A stretch of 58,781 nt of DNA from Proteocatella sphenisci DSM 23131 (GTDB taxonomy: Bacteria; Bacillota; Clostridia; Peptostreptococcales; Filifactoraceae), in the NCBI RefSeq assembly GCF_000423525.1, contig NZ_KE384028.1, forward strand, positions 1 to 58,781, written 5' to 3'. The notes beneath the pieces are model-generated. The model worked only from the letters and a program-made list of their open reading frames with translations, did no database searches and was not told the origin of the DNA. Shown here one piece after another: positions 9,968 through 20,937 of this stretch. How positions within the stretch are numbered: the stretch's first letter is position 1; the number at the start of each line of letters is the position of its first letter. Both the position numbers and the translations under genes were made by a program.

Positions 9968-10019
9968 GCCAAAAGAAAGATGAATCCATTATTTGGAATC
10001 ATCTTTCTTTTGGCTTTTA
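9968..10019 (+). terminator. Rho-independent terminator of ptb-iorAB
   Basis: A roughly 21-bp stem with one mismatch starts with GCCAAAAGAAAGATGA at 9968 and returns in ATCATCTTTCTTTTGGC ending near 10014. A short AT loop closes it and TTTT follows. A-rich sequence before the stem could let it act on the opposite strand too. Confidence 0.9.
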
Positions 10020-10069
10020 TTTGCATTGTGCATGTGATAAAATTGAATTAACAAAGGGAGAGGAAATGA

Positions 10070-13000
10070 ATGATTATGAATCCTAAAAACAATATATCAG
10101 AGATAGATAAAATAATTGAGGACTTTTTGATTGTTTTTTCACAAAAAGACCAGGACAAAGACTATCAAAATGATGAAATACTCAAGACTAATCTTAAAAA
10201 ACTTATAAATAAAAAAGATTTTAAGGCACTTAAACTTGCAAAAGCATTAAAGGACTATCTTGGATATATGGACAGTAAAGAATTTATTGAGTATGCCTAT
10301 GAATATATATTGTCACTTTCTTTCCCTAAATCCATAAATATTGAACTCTCAGATGAGAAAAATCAACTGGTAAAATTGTTTCTGACATTTTACAGAGAAT
10401 GGTTAAAGATAGAAAAAAGCACAGATTCAAGTGAATTTTATATAAAACATCCAATAGAACTCCTTACAAAAGAGGAACTAAATACCTTAGATAAAAACCA
10501 TGAATACCATAAATTTATAAAGCGATTCGAAGATGAATATATATTCGAAATGATGAAATTGAACCAGGAGATCAAGGGATATACTACCTTGGACCACATA
10601 TCAGGAGTAAGCTCTGTAGCTGGATATATAGCAAGGCAGCTAAGAGATGCCGGACTTCCTGTGGATGTTGCTACAGTCGTAGCCGCCGCCGCAGGACATG
10701 ATATAGGCAAATTTGGATGCAGAAAAAATGAAGAAAAAAGAGTCCCTTATCTGCATTACTACTATACCGATGTATGGTTTAGAGAAAGGTCCATGCCCTA
10801 CATCGCAAATGTAGCATCAAACCACTCTACATGGGACCTTGAACTGGAAAATCTTCCTGCAGAGTGCCTTGTACTCATATATTCTGATTTCAGAGTTAAA
10901 AATAAAGATGGCTCAATGCATATATATCCACTTTCAGAATCATTTCAGGTTATTTTAGACAAACTGGACAATGTAAACGAGGCAAAAGAGCGTAGATACA
11001 GAAAAGTTTACGCCAAACTAAAAGATTTTGAGAATTTTATGGTAGAAAATTGTATAGACACAAGCATTACCCTGCAAGGACTGGAAAAAGCTCAAAATCA
11101 GAAAGATATGCCCAAGGCAGATCTTAGCCTTGCCTATGGAGAAAAGATAGCAGAAAACCTTAAATACAAGGCCATTGAGTACAACATAAACATACTCAAC
11201 AAACTTTCTGCGGCAAAATCATTTAATGGGATGCTTGCAGATCTCAGTGGTGAAAAAAATTGGAAAAAACTAAGAGAATATCTAAGCACCTTTGAAGAAT
11301 ATTACATCTATACCAGTCAGCTGCAAAAGATGTTCATTATGAATATGCTGAGAGATCTGCTGCTTTACAAAGAAGAAGATGTAAGAAATCAGGCAGCAAA
11401 GATTATAGGCCTCCTTATTACCAACTTTGATCAAGAATACAAAAAAGACATTCCAGAGGATGTCACATATGACATACAAGAAATAAAAGCTGTGGATATA
11501 TTCGAAAAATATATGGAATATTTTATATACAAAGATCATAAACTGACAGAAAAACATAAGAATTGGTTAGAGATAAATACAAAAAACTTTGTATCCAGCA
11601 TATTCAAAAATGGTTCTGACAAGACTCAACAATATTATGAAGTTATAGAGAAAATTTACAAAAAGGCTATGTCAACAGAAGTTGCTCTAACGGACCAAAC
11701 TCTGGCTATGATGTCTCAGCTTATAAAATATATTCCTTTAGAAAAAATAACTATGCCAGACACCCTTATAGTATTCATGAAAAAAATGTACAATGCTCCT
11801 TCTACAGACATAAATATGTCTGTAGCTAAAAGTATGTATGTAGTACTCAAAAATTTAGACAAAACCTCGCTTTTTTATATTGATGTCTCAACTTTTATCA
11901 TGCAAAATACCAAAAAAAGTGGAAAAAAGGCAGTAGATTTTGTAAAACATAAGCTTGTAAACTTTATATGCGAGAAAAGTGATATAGATTTAAAAAAGAG
12001 ACTTGAAATTTTTGAACCAGATGAAATCACAAAAGAAGAAATATCGGGTATTTATCTGAAAAACTTAAAGAGTGCTACAAGTTGGATTGAAAAAAAATCA
12101 AATATAGACCTTCTCGAAGAACTTACACTTCTTGGAAAAACAAATAATAACCTGCAGACAGTCATGCACTTTTGCAATCTTCTCAAAGTAAGCTCTGCAG
12201 AGAGCGTAAGAAATCATTCGGGAAAAGCTATGCTTTCAATATTTCCCATATTAGAAAGACAGGAAAAAAATGAAGCATGCATAGAACTCATAAGAGCTCT
12301 TGAGATGCAAGACCTTCAATTTACAAAATATATACCAGAATATATAGGAAAGATCCTCATATACCAGGAACCCGGAGAATTTGATGAAATACTCGAAGAC
12401 TTTTACTATAAAGTCAAGACCGCAAACGTCCAGGTGGCATGGCTTATTCTCGTTGCGGTTGGACATGCAATAGAGAGCTATATATTAAATGGATATGAGC
12501 TTAGCAATGACCCGGCCGGATACAAGAGGCGTATGGAAAAAATGGTAGGAATACTTCTTGTAGGTCTCTACAGCTTTGATAGATACCTCAGTCATGAAGC
12601 CCTAAAAATAATAGCAAATAACATATTCTCTTCAAAAAACCTGACCATAGTACAAAAGTATAAAATTTATATACTTGTAGATAAAAAAATCCTCAACATG
12701 CTTAAAAACAAGAACGAAAGTAAAGATTTGTATTTAAGAAATGCAGCTTCTCTTAATTCAATATATAGGTTTATTGCAGACTATGAGTTTTTATACGGAG
12801 AAATAAAACGTGGAAATGAGCGAAAAATAGCATTTTTCCCAGGTACATTTGATCCCTTTTCCCTTGGACATAAGGAAATAGCCAAAGCCATAAGAGACAT
12901 GGGATACGATGTATTCCTGGCTGTAGATGAATTTTCATGGTCCAAAAAAACTCAGCCTAACAAGATAAGAAGAAAAATAATAAAAGTATCTGTTGCAGAA

Positions 13001-14962
13001 GAGCCCAATATATATATACTTCCAGAAGATGTACAGGTAAACCTCTCTAATGATGAAAACCTGAAAAATCTAAGTAAAATATTTGCACCAAGAAAGGTAA
13101 GCATAGTAGTAGGCAGTGACGTTATCCTTAACGCAAGCAGCTACAAAGACGGCTCAAAAAATGAAATACTTAAATATGACCACATAATTTTTCACAGGAG
13201 AAATCAGAGTGACAGGAGTGAAGAACAAGAGCTGAGATTGCTTGCTATAAAGACTGATATGATAAAAGGAAAGTCTGATATACTTAGCCTTGCGCCCCAG
13301 TATGAAGATATAAGTTCCACTCAGATAAGAGAAAGTATAGACGCAGAGCAAGACATTTCAGAGCTTATAGATCCTCTGGCACAAAAGTTTATATACAGGT
13401 ATGGCCTCTACAAAAAAGAACCTATGTTCAAGCGATATTTTTCCAACATGACCCTGAAGACAGAAGTTATAGACGACTGTTCAGGCCAAGAGATAAGAAA
13501 ATTAATACACACTTGCATAGATTCTGACCTTATGGATGAAGACCATATATCAAGGGTGTCTGATTCGCTTGCAAAACATGAAAACCTCAGAGCTGTAGTC
13601 ATACGTGACGAAGCTACAGATAAGCTCCTGGGATTCACTACCAGCAGCTGGCTGAGAAGCACGGAGTATTACTCGGAATTTGAAGACACAAAAATAAGTG
13701 ACTATGTGAGGCAAAATGCTCTTGGGAGAATATTATACATCAATTCTATGTGTGTAAATAAAAAAGAATCAATAAACAACATATACCAGATACTTCTTAC
13801 AGAGACTCTTACAATGGCACTTGAAAAAGATTACACATATTGCATATTCAAAAATTTCATACCTGTGGACCCTCAAAAATGCCACAAAGTTTTCGAATTG
13901 CAAGGATTTGAGTATATCCATGCAGACGATCCGGAAAATATCATACAATGTGTAAACATGGCAAAACCAATAGTACTGAATCTGGATCTTAGGAGCATGC
14001 TCAAAGAGCCGTTTAGAAGCAATAAAAACATAAAAAAAGAAATCTACAAAACAAGAGAAGACCTTCAGATGGCCCTGACCAAATTGTATAAGGGACAACT
14101 GGTGCTTTCTTTTGACAGGAGTGTAACATATGGGAAATTAATCAAAAAAGTATGTGACATAAATCAGGTGGCTTATGATATAAAAGTACCCAGAGAGTTA
14201 GGCGAGAATATGTGCGTACCATATGGAGCAACCCTCAATGGAGCTCGTGTACCAAATACAGTAACAAAATCTATTCATACAGAAAAGACATTTAACCCTT
14301 CTTTGACGGACTTTGACTTTAGGGAATTTCCCAACTACATGGATATAAAAAACCAGATAAAAGTATTGTCATCATTCAATAAACCAGTAATACTGATAGA
14401 TGACATTCTTCATAAAGGACACAGGATAAAGGCGCTTGACCCCTTGTTCAGAGAAGCCGATATTCAAATAAAACAGATAGTAGTAGGAATACTTTCGGGA
14501 CAGGGAAAAGAGCTGATGGACATACAGGGACGTAATGCACAGTATATTTATTTCCTCCCAAATCTAAATAACTGGTTTAACGAAAATTCACTGTATCCAT
14601 TTATGGGAGGCGACTTTGTATACAGAGAAGAAAGTTCAGATGAATATATACTTCCATCTATAAATTTCATATTACCTTATGCCTCACCAGGATTTGTAAA
14701 AAACACAAATCCGGAAAATATTTATACATTATCAGAAACATGCATAAAAAATTCAATAAAAATATTTAAAACAATAGAAGCAGAGTACCAGAATTTAAAT
14801 GAGACTAACTTCAATCTAAAGAAAATTGGAGAAGTTTTCCAAAAACCAAGAAAGCCGGACCAGGGCAAATGTATTGATTATGATCTGGATATTAAACCAT
14901 CGGAATATCTCAAAAATGATCTGGAAAAATTAAAAAGGTTGAAAAATATTATTCAAAGATAA
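10070..14962 (+). CDS. Giant multidomain protein: HD domain, NadD-like nucleotidyltransferase, acetyltransferase-like and PRTase-like regions
   Basis: This 1630-residue protein is the longest gene in the window. Residues about 165-270 are an HD phosphohydrolase-type domain with His176 and the HD pair His210-Asp211 in GHDIGKFG. Residues about 350-900 look like alpha-helical repeat material without a motif I can name. Residues 920-1110 are a nucleotidyltransferase of the NadD/cytidylyltransferase class with GTFDPFSLGH (925-934) and SSTQIRES (from 1082). About 1125-1290 resembles a GNAT acetyltransferase. The C-terminal part has a phosphoribosyltransferase-type loop VILIDDILHKGHR (1440-1452). 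HD plus NadD recalls the bacterial NadD-YqeK pair, but the order and the extra domains do not match it. The start follows AGGGAGAGGAA. It heads a tight three-gene unit with a 12-base gap to the next gene. The overall function is unknown; nucleotide or NAD metabolism is inference. Confidence 0.75.
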   Translation: MIMNPKNNISEIDKIIEDFLIVFSQKDQDKDYQNDEILKTNLKKLINKKDFKALKLAKALKDYLGYMDSKEFIEYAYEYILSLSFPKSINIELSDEKNQLVKLFLTFYREWLKIEKSTDSSEFYIKHPIELLTKEELNTLDKNHEYHKFIKRFEDEYIFEMMKLNQEIKGYTTLDHISGVSSVAGYIARQLRDAGLPVDVATVVAAAAGHDIGKFGCRKNEEKRVPYLHYYYTDVWFRERSMPYIANVASNHSTWDLELENLPAECLVLIYSDFRVKNKDGSMHIYPLSESFQVILDKLDNVNEAKERRYRKVYAKLKDFENFMVENCIDTSITLQGLEKAQNQKDMPKADLSLAYGEKIAENLKYKAIEYNINILNKLSAAKSFNGMLADLSGEKNWKKLREYLSTFEEYYIYTSQLQKMFIMNMLRDLLLYKEEDVRNQAAKIIGLLITNFDQEYKKDIPEDVTYDIQEIKAVDIFEKYMEYFIYKDHKLTEKHKNWLEINTKNFVSSIFKNGSDKTQQYYEVIEKIYKKAMSTEVALTDQTLAMMSQLIKYIPLEKITMPDTLIVFMKKMYNAPSTDINMSVAKSMYVVLKNLDKTSLFYIDVSTFIMQNTKKSGKKAVDFVKHKLVNFICEKSDIDLKKRLEIFEPDEITKEEISGIYLKNLKSATSWIEKKSNIDLLEELTLLGKTNNNLQTVMHFCNLLKVSSAESVRNHSGKAMLSIFPILERQEKNEACIELIRALEMQDLQFTKYIPEYIGKILIYQEPGEFDEILEDFYYKVKTANVQVAWLILVAVGHAIESYILNGYELSNDPAGYKRRMEKMVGILLVGLYSFDRYLSHEALKIIANNIFSSKNLTIVQKYKIYILVDKKILNMLKNKNESKDLYLRNAASLNSIYRFIADYEFLYGEIKRGNERKIAFFPGTFDPFSLGHKEIAKAIRDMGYDVFLAVDEFSWSKKTQPNKIRRKIIKVSVAEEPNIYILPEDVQVNLSNDENLKNLSKIFAPRKVSIVVGSDVILNASSYKDGSKNEILKYDHIIFHRRNQSDRSEEQELRLLAIKTDMIKGKSDILSLAPQYEDISSTQIRESIDAEQDISELIDPLAQKFIYRYGLYKKEPMFKRYFSNMTLKTEVIDDCSGQEIRKLIHTCIDSDLMDEDHISRVSDSLAKHENLRAVVIRDEATDKLLGFTTSSWLRSTEYYSEFEDTKISDYVRQNALGRILYINSMCVNKKESINNIYQILLTETLTMALEKDYTYCIFKNFIPVDPQKCHKVFELQGFEYIHADDPENIIQCVNMAKPIVLNLDLRSMLKEPFRSNKNIKKEIYKTREDLQMALTKLYKGQLVLSFDRSVTYGKLIKKVCDINQVAYDIKVPRELGENMCVPYGATLNGARVPNTVTKSIHTEKTFNPSLTDFDFREFPNYMDIKNQIKVLSSFNKPVILIDDILHKGHRIKALDPLFREADIQIKQIVVGILSGQGKELMDIQGRNAQYIYFLPNLNNWFNENSLYPFMGGDFVYREESSDEYILPSINFILPYASPGFVKNTNPENIYTLSETCIKNSIKIFKTIEAEYQNLNETNFNLKKIGEVFQKPRKPDQGKCIDYDLDIKPSEYLKNDLEKLKRLKNIIQR

Positions 14963-14974
14963 TGGAGGAGAAAA

Positions 14975-16255
14975 ATGTATTATTATAAGAAGGACGGAAA
15001 TTGTGCTTTTAGCTTTGATAGCGAAGTTAAATTTGAAGTTGTCAGTGAGCTTGAAATAAGAAGTGAGCTGGAAAAAGATACCACCAAAAAACTTTACTAT
15101 CTTCACAAAACTGATGCAGGAAAAAGAGTAAGCTACGCGATAACCGATCCAGAAATGATATTTGAAAACGGAAATAATATAGAGATAATTAGAAAAAAAA
15201 ATGCTTCATCTCCAGAGCTAAGAGACCTTCCTGAGTGGATTGTAGACTTGATATCACAAGGCAGAGTCCAATACCTCAACATAGCTCATCCTCTTAGAAA
15301 ATTGTTCCTTAAAAAGCCACTAAACAGAAAGTGGAGAGTAAATATAGCAGGTCTTGGAGACGTAGGATCAAACCTTCTCATAGGACTCAAACTTCTTGGA
15401 GGAGACGTAATTTCAGAGATAGGTATATTTTCAAATCGTGAAAATGTAGTAAAGCGATATGAAATGGAGATGAATCAGATTTATTCAATAGAAGAAGGCA
15501 GCCTTTTGAACAGTGGATATCCTGTAATAAAAGCAGTAAAAAGAGAAAATCTCATGGACTGTGATATGTTCATATTTTGTGCATCAGCAAAGGTCCCTGA
15601 AGTAGGATCAGAAGTGAGAGACGTAAGAATGGTTCAATACGAATCCAATCGTGAAATAATATCTAAATATGCAAAGATGGCCAGACATCAAAATTTCAAA
15701 GGATTGTTTGCGGTGGTTTCAGACCCTGTGGACCTGCTTTGCAAGGCGGTTTATGATATAAGTAATAAAAATGATCTGGGATTATTTGATCACGAGGGGC
15801 TCTTGCCAGAACAGATAGAAGGTTTTGGGCTTGGAGTTATGTTTGCGAGAGCACTATATTTTTCAGATAAAGAAAAAAATATGTCCTATTTCAAAGAAGA
15901 AGGTAGAGCCTTTGGACCCCATGGAAATGGACTCGTAATTGCAGACAGCATATATAATTATAATAAAGAAAAATCAGAAAGTATAACTGAAAAGACAATA
16001 ACATGCAATTTGATGGTGAGAGAATTGGGATTCAAGCCATATATAGCTCCGGCACTTTCTTCGGGCGCAATCTCCATACTTTCCAGGATTAGAGGGAAAT
16101 ATCACTATAGCTGTGTATTTATAGATGATGCATTTTTGGGTGTGAAAAACAGGTACTCATTAAATGGGCTGGAAATAGAGAGAAATGTTTTGGATGACGA
16201 TTTATTTGACAAGATAAAGGAAACCCACTCACACCTCCAGAGTATAGGGAGATAA
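14975..16255 (+). CDS. Lactate/malate dehydrogenase-like NAD-binding protein
   Basis: This 426-residue protein has about 115 extra N-terminal residues of unknown type. A Rossmann fold follows with VNIAGLGDVGSNLLIGLKLLGG near residue 123. Later segments match the layout of lactate/malate dehydrogenases: IFCASAKVPEVG, the GLFAVVSDPVDLLCKAVYDI strand-helix (like VSNPVD in that family) and FGPHGNG, which could hold the catalytic His. The typical substrate Arg motif is not clear to me. It starts 12 bases after the giant multidomain gene behind ATGGAGGAG and ends one base before the flavodoxin-like gene. A dedicated dehydrogenase for an unknown substrate is the best guess; a non-enzymatic NAD-sensing role is possible. 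Confidence 0.65.
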   Translation: MYYYKKDGNCAFSFDSEVKFEVVSELEIRSELEKDTTKKLYYLHKTDAGKRVSYAITDPEMIFENGNNIEIIRKKNASSPELRDLPEWIVDLISQGRVQYLNIAHPLRKLFLKKPLNRKWRVNIAGLGDVGSNLLIGLKLLGGDVISEIGIFSNRENVVKRYEMEMNQIYSIEEGSLLNSGYPVIKAVKRENLMDCDMFIFCASAKVPEVGSEVRDVRMVQYESNREIISKYAKMARHQNFKGLFAVVSDPVDLLCKAVYDISNKNDLGLFDHEGLLPEQIEGFGLGVMFARALYFSDKEKNMSYFKEEGRAFGPHGNGLVIADSIYNYNKEKSESITEKTITCNLMVRELGFKPYIAPALSSGAISILSRIRGKYHYSCVFIDDAFLGVKNRYSLNGLEIERNVLDDDLFDKIKETHSHLQSIGR

Positions 16256-16256
16256 T

Positions 16257-17312
16257 ATGGAAGAAACTATCTATGTTTGCAGGCTTGGAAAAGTTTCAGG
16301 ATTTTTGGAAGAAATGATAGCAAAATTTACAGATGAATTTGATGAGGTAAAAGCAGGAGATATAGAACATATAGGGAATTGCAAGGGAAAAAAATTCTTG
16401 TTTGCAATAGAATTAGAAGAGCTGGGGGTAAATTTAGACATAGAACCACTGGTCCAAAAAATCTACAAAAGTAAAGATAAAGACCAGCTTAAATATAGCG
16501 CTGGAGTTATTCTTATACACTCAAAAGAAGACCTGTACACAAAGAGTGTATCAAGCATGCTGGTATTCAGGCTTAACTCTATGGGTATGCAGTTTCCCGG
16601 AAGACCCATGGTCGAAGCGCCTCGAGGTCTTAAAAATTATATCAGTCCACAGCTCAGGAACGGAAAAAGTCTGGAAGAAAACTGCTTAATAGAGACAAAG
16701 GACCTTGCCCACAGATTCAAGATTTATGATATTTTCAGCAAAAGCAAGGAAAAACCCAAGATTTTAGCCCTTCATGCCAGTGAAGAAGGTTCAAACACCT
16801 TATATCTTTGGAACATGGTAAAAGAAAATCTTGAGGGACTAGCACATATAAATGAGATTTATATTCCAAATGGAGAAGTCAAAGACTGCGAGGGCTGCAG
16901 TTATACCGTTTGCAAATATTTTGCAAAGCAAAAGAGCTGTTACTACGGCGGGATAATGGTAGAAGAAGTATACCCAGAAATAATTGAAGCAGATATACTC
17001 GTGATGCTTTGCCCAAATTACAATGATGCCCTGGGTGCAAATTTAACAGCCATTATAAATCGCCTGACAGCACTTTTCAGGCATACGAAATTTTACGATA
17101 AAAAATTATATTCAATAGTTGTTTCAGGAAGCTCAGGATCAGAAGCCATAGCCGCTCAGCTCATAAGAGCTCTTAATATGAACAAGACATTCCAGCTTCC
17201 TCCGGATTTTAGCTTATCAGCAATTGCAAATGACAGAGGAAGCATATTTCAGATAGAAGACATAGAAAAAAGAGCAATGGAGTTTTCCAAGAGAATCTGC
17301 AGTAAAATGTAG
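16257..17312 (+). CDS. Flavodoxin-like / NADPH-dependent FMN reductase-like protein
   Basis: This 351-residue protein has an N-terminal region of about 165 residues that I do not recognise. A flavodoxin-like domain follows: PKILALHASEEGSNTLYLW (beta strand plus phosphate loop), a Cys-rich stretch DCEGCSYTVCKYFAKQKSCYYGG that resembles the conserved Cys loop of NAD(P)H-dependent iron-sulfur flavoproteins, ADILVMLCPNYNDALGANLTAIINR, and SIVVSGSSGSEAIAAQL. FMN binding is likely from these motifs. It is the last of three tightly packed genes from 10070, pointing to a shared redox or nucleotide-linked pathway. The Cys loop may carry a cluster, but this is inference. Confidence 0.65.
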   Translation: MEETIYVCRLGKVSGFLEEMIAKFTDEFDEVKAGDIEHIGNCKGKKFLFAIELEELGVNLDIEPLVQKIYKSKDKDQLKYSAGVILIHSKEDLYTKSVSSMLVFRLNSMGMQFPGRPMVEAPRGLKNYISPQLRNGKSLEENCLIETKDLAHRFKIYDIFSKSKEKPKILALHASEEGSNTLYLWNMVKENLEGLAHINEIYIPNGEVKDCEGCSYTVCKYFAKQKSCYYGGIMVEEVYPEIIEADILVMLCPNYNDALGANLTAIINRLTALFRHTKFYDKKLYSIVVSGSSGSEAIAAQLIRALNMNKTFQLPPDFSLSAIANDRGSIFQIEDIEKRAMEFSKRICSKM

Positions 17313-17371
17313 AAATAAGCCCGGTAAAAACAAAAAATTACATGAAAAAGTAAAAAAAATCAAAAAAGGTA

Positions 17372-17400
17372 TTGAAAAATAATGAAAAAAGTCTTAATAT
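17372..17400 (+). promoter_or_regulatory. SigA-type promoter of groESL
   Basis: TTGAAA at 17372-17377 and TAATAT at 17395-17400 are separated by 17 bases. The expected transcription start near 17407 places the CIRCE operator in the first transcribed bases, the usual arrangement. Confidence 0.8.
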
Positions 17401-17413
17401 AGAGATACAGTTG

Positions 17414-17440
17414 TTAGCACTCTAAGATAAAGAGTGCTAA
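17414..17440 (+). promoter_or_regulatory. CIRCE operator (HrcA binding site)
   Basis: TTAGCACTC at 17414-17422 and GAGTGCTAA at 17432-17440 form the perfect 9-9-9 CIRCE inverted repeat. HrcA binds it and represses chaperonin genes until heat shock. hrcA itself is not in this window. Confidence 0.97.
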
Positions 17441-17476
17441 CAAAGACTATTTCAGTGGTAATTTAGGAGGAAGAAT

Positions 17477-17761
17477 ATGAAAATTAGACCTTTAGCAGAC
17501 AGAGTAGTAATTAAAATGGCAGAAGCTGAAGAAAAAACAAAGAGCGGTATCATTCTTACAGGGAGTTCTAAAGAGCAGCCTCAGATGGCCGAAGTAATCG
17601 AAGTTGGACCAGGTGGAATGGTAGATGGAAAAGAAATAAAAATGGAAGTAAAAGCAGGAGACAAAGTTATATTCTCCAAATATGCCGGAACAGAAGTAAA
17701 GTTTGAAGGCGAAGAATATATAATTTTAAAACAAAATGATATTTTAGGAATAATAGAATAA
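17477..17761 (+). CDS. groES: Co-chaperonin GroES
   Basis: This 94-residue protein caps the GroEL ring. MKIRPLADRVVIK at the start, the mobile loop AEEKTKSGIILTG, and VGPGGMVDGK are typical. The ATG follows AGGAGGAAG. It is cotranscribed with groEL 21 bases downstream under the promoter at 17372 and the CIRCE element. Confidence 0.98.
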   Translation: MKIRPLADRVVIKMAEAEEKTKSGIILTGSSKEQPQMAEVIEVGPGGMVDGKEIKMEVKAGDKVIFSKYAGTEVKFEGEEYIILKQNDILGIIE

Positions 17762-19405
<1,644 letters not shown>

Positions 19406-19434
19406 AACTCTTTTCAGTATAAAATTTAAAGCAG

Positions 19435-19476
19435 AAACCCTCTATAAGTTATTAAACTTTTAGGGGGTTTTATTTT
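19435..19476 (+). terminator. Rho-independent terminator of groESL
   Basis: AAACCCTCTATAAGTT pairs with AACTTTTAGGGGGTTT across a short ATTA loop (one G-U pair), followed by TATTTT. Confidence 0.88.
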
Positions 19477-19484
19477 AACAATCC

Positions 19485-19513
19485 TTGAAAAAATCTAATT
19501 ATTCTGTTAAAAT
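19485..19513 (+). promoter_or_regulatory. Likely SigA-type promoter of glyA
   Basis: TTGAAA at 19485-19490 and TAAAAT at 19508-19513 are separated by 17 bases, directly after the groESL terminator and 50 bases before the glyA start. Confidence 0.6.
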
Positions 19514-19563
19514 GAAATTAGTAATTGATGTTTACCAATTTCATCTTAATCAGGAGGGTGTAT

Positions 19564-20793
19564 ATGAATTTTGAAAATTTAATTAAACAGGACCCGCAAG
19601 TAAATGAAATACTCGAAAGAGAGCTTTTAAGGCAACAGAGAAATATAGAACTTATTGCCTCGGAAAACATTGTATCAAAAGCAGTAATGGAAGCTATGGG
19701 AAGCTATTTTACAAACAAATATGCTGAAGGATATCCGGGAAAGAGATATTACGGAGGTTGCATACACATAGATGAAGTAGAAAACCTTGCAATAGACAGA
19801 CTCAAGGAAATATTTGGAGCAGACCACGCTAATGTTCAGCCACACTCAGGCTCACAAGCCAACATGGGAGTATATTTTGCCCTTCTTGAGTATGGAGACA
19901 AAGTTTTGGGCATGGATCTTTCCCAGGGCGGTCACCTTACCCATGGTTCACCTGTAAATATTTCAGGAAAATACTTTAATTTCATAGCCTATGGAGTAGA
20001 CAAAGAAACAGAACTCATTGATTATGATAAACTAAGAGAAATTGCACTCGCAGAAAAACCAAAGATGATAGTAGCTGGAGCAAGTGCTTATTCAAGAGAA
20101 ATAGATTTTAAACGAATAGGAGAAGTTGCAAAAGAGGTAGGCGCTCTCTTTATGGTAGATATGGCTCATATTGCAGGGCTTATAGCAGCAGGACTTCATC
20201 AAAACCCAGTACCATATGCAGACGTTGTAACTACTACTACTCACAAGACGCTAAGAGGTCCAAGAGGAGGAGCTATACTTTGCAAGGCTGAGTATGCCCA
20301 AAGAATAGACAAGGCGATATTTCCTGGAATACAAGGAGGCCCGCTTGAGCACATAATAGCGGCAAAGGCAGTAAGCTTTCACGAGGCGCTTCAGCCAGAA
20401 TTCAAGCAGTATCAGACTCAGGTAGTCAAAAACTGTAAAAAACTTGCTGAAGAGCTTATAAACAGAGGATTTAAACTTGTAGCAGGAGGAACGGACAACC
20501 ATCTTCTCATGATAAATCTTATAAACAGGGATATGACAGGCAAAGAAGCAGAGACTCTCCTTGACGAAGCTCATATAACTGTAAACAAGAACTCTATACC
20601 ATTTGATCCTCAAAGCTTCTTTAAGACAAGTGGCGTAAGGATAGGAACGGCTTCAGTAACTACAAGAGGAATGGTAGAAGAAGACATGGTGACTATTGCA
20701 GAAGTTATAGACCTTGTATTAACACACAAGAAAATAGATGAAGCAGCAAAGATTGTAGTAGAACTTACAGACAAATATCCAATCTATCAATAA
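19564..20793 (+). CDS. glyA: Serine hydroxymethyltransferase
   Basis: This 409-residue PLP enzyme interconverts serine and glycine with tetrahydrofolate. Motifs include [34 protein letters not shown] and the PLP-lysine site [16 protein letters not shown]. The start at 19564 is set by CAGGAGGG (19551-19558) and by the family start; upstream in-frame codons would add 13 unrelated residues. It is monocistronic, with its own promoter and a terminator at 20819. In an amino-acid fermenter it can feed glycine metabolism. Confidence 0.97.
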   Translation: MNFENLIKQDPQVNEILERELLRQQRNIELIASENIVSKAVMEAMGSYFTNKYAEGYPGKRYYGGCIHIDEVENLAIDRLKEIFGADHANVQPHSGSQANMGVYFALLEYGDKVLGMDLSQGGHLTHGSPVNISGKYFNFIAYGVDKETELIDYDKLREIALAEKPKMIVAGASAYSREIDFKRIGEVAKEVGALFMVDMAHIAGLIAAGLHQNPVPYADVVTTTTHKTLRGPRGGAILCKAEYAQRIDKAIFPGIQGGPLEHIIAAKAVSFHEALQPEFKQYQTQVVKNCKKLAEELINRGFKLVAGGTDNHLLMINLINRDMTGKEAETLLDEAHITVNKNSIPFDPQSFFKTSGVRIGTASVTTRGMVEEDMVTIAEVIDLVLTHKKIDEAAKIVVELTDKYPIYQ

Positions 20794-20818
20794 CACTTAA
20801 AAAACATATTTTATTTTT

Positions 20819-20847
20819 GAGAACACTCTAAAAAGGTGTTCTCTTTT
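20819..20847 (+). terminator. Rho-independent terminator of glyA
   Basis: GAGAACAC at 20819-20826 pairs perfectly with GTGTTCTC at 20836-20843, followed by TTTT. Confidence 0.88.
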
Positions 20848-20874
20848 ACTTAAATATATTTCTGTGATATAATA

Positions 20875-20903
20875 TTGAGCTGTAATGAAAAATAGAGTAT
20901 AAT
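20875..20903 (+). promoter_or_regulatory. SigA-type promoter of trkA-trkH
   Basis: TTGAGC at 20875-20880 and a perfect TATAAT at 20898-20903 are spaced by 17 bases. The predicted start near 20910 lies in the inverted repeat at 20906-20923. Confidence 0.75.
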
Positions 20904-20905
20904 CA

Positions 20906-20923
20906 AAATCATGAGAATGATTT
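20906..20923 (+). promoter_or_regulatory. Inverted repeat over the trkA transcription start (possible operator)
   Basis: AAATCAT and ATGATTT are 7-base arms separated by GAGA. The repeat sits directly after the -10 box of the trkA promoter, a position typical of repressor binding. It could also be a small hairpin at the 5' end of the mRNA. No regulator is assigned. Confidence 0.4.
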
Positions 20924-20937
20924 GAAAGGATTAAATA

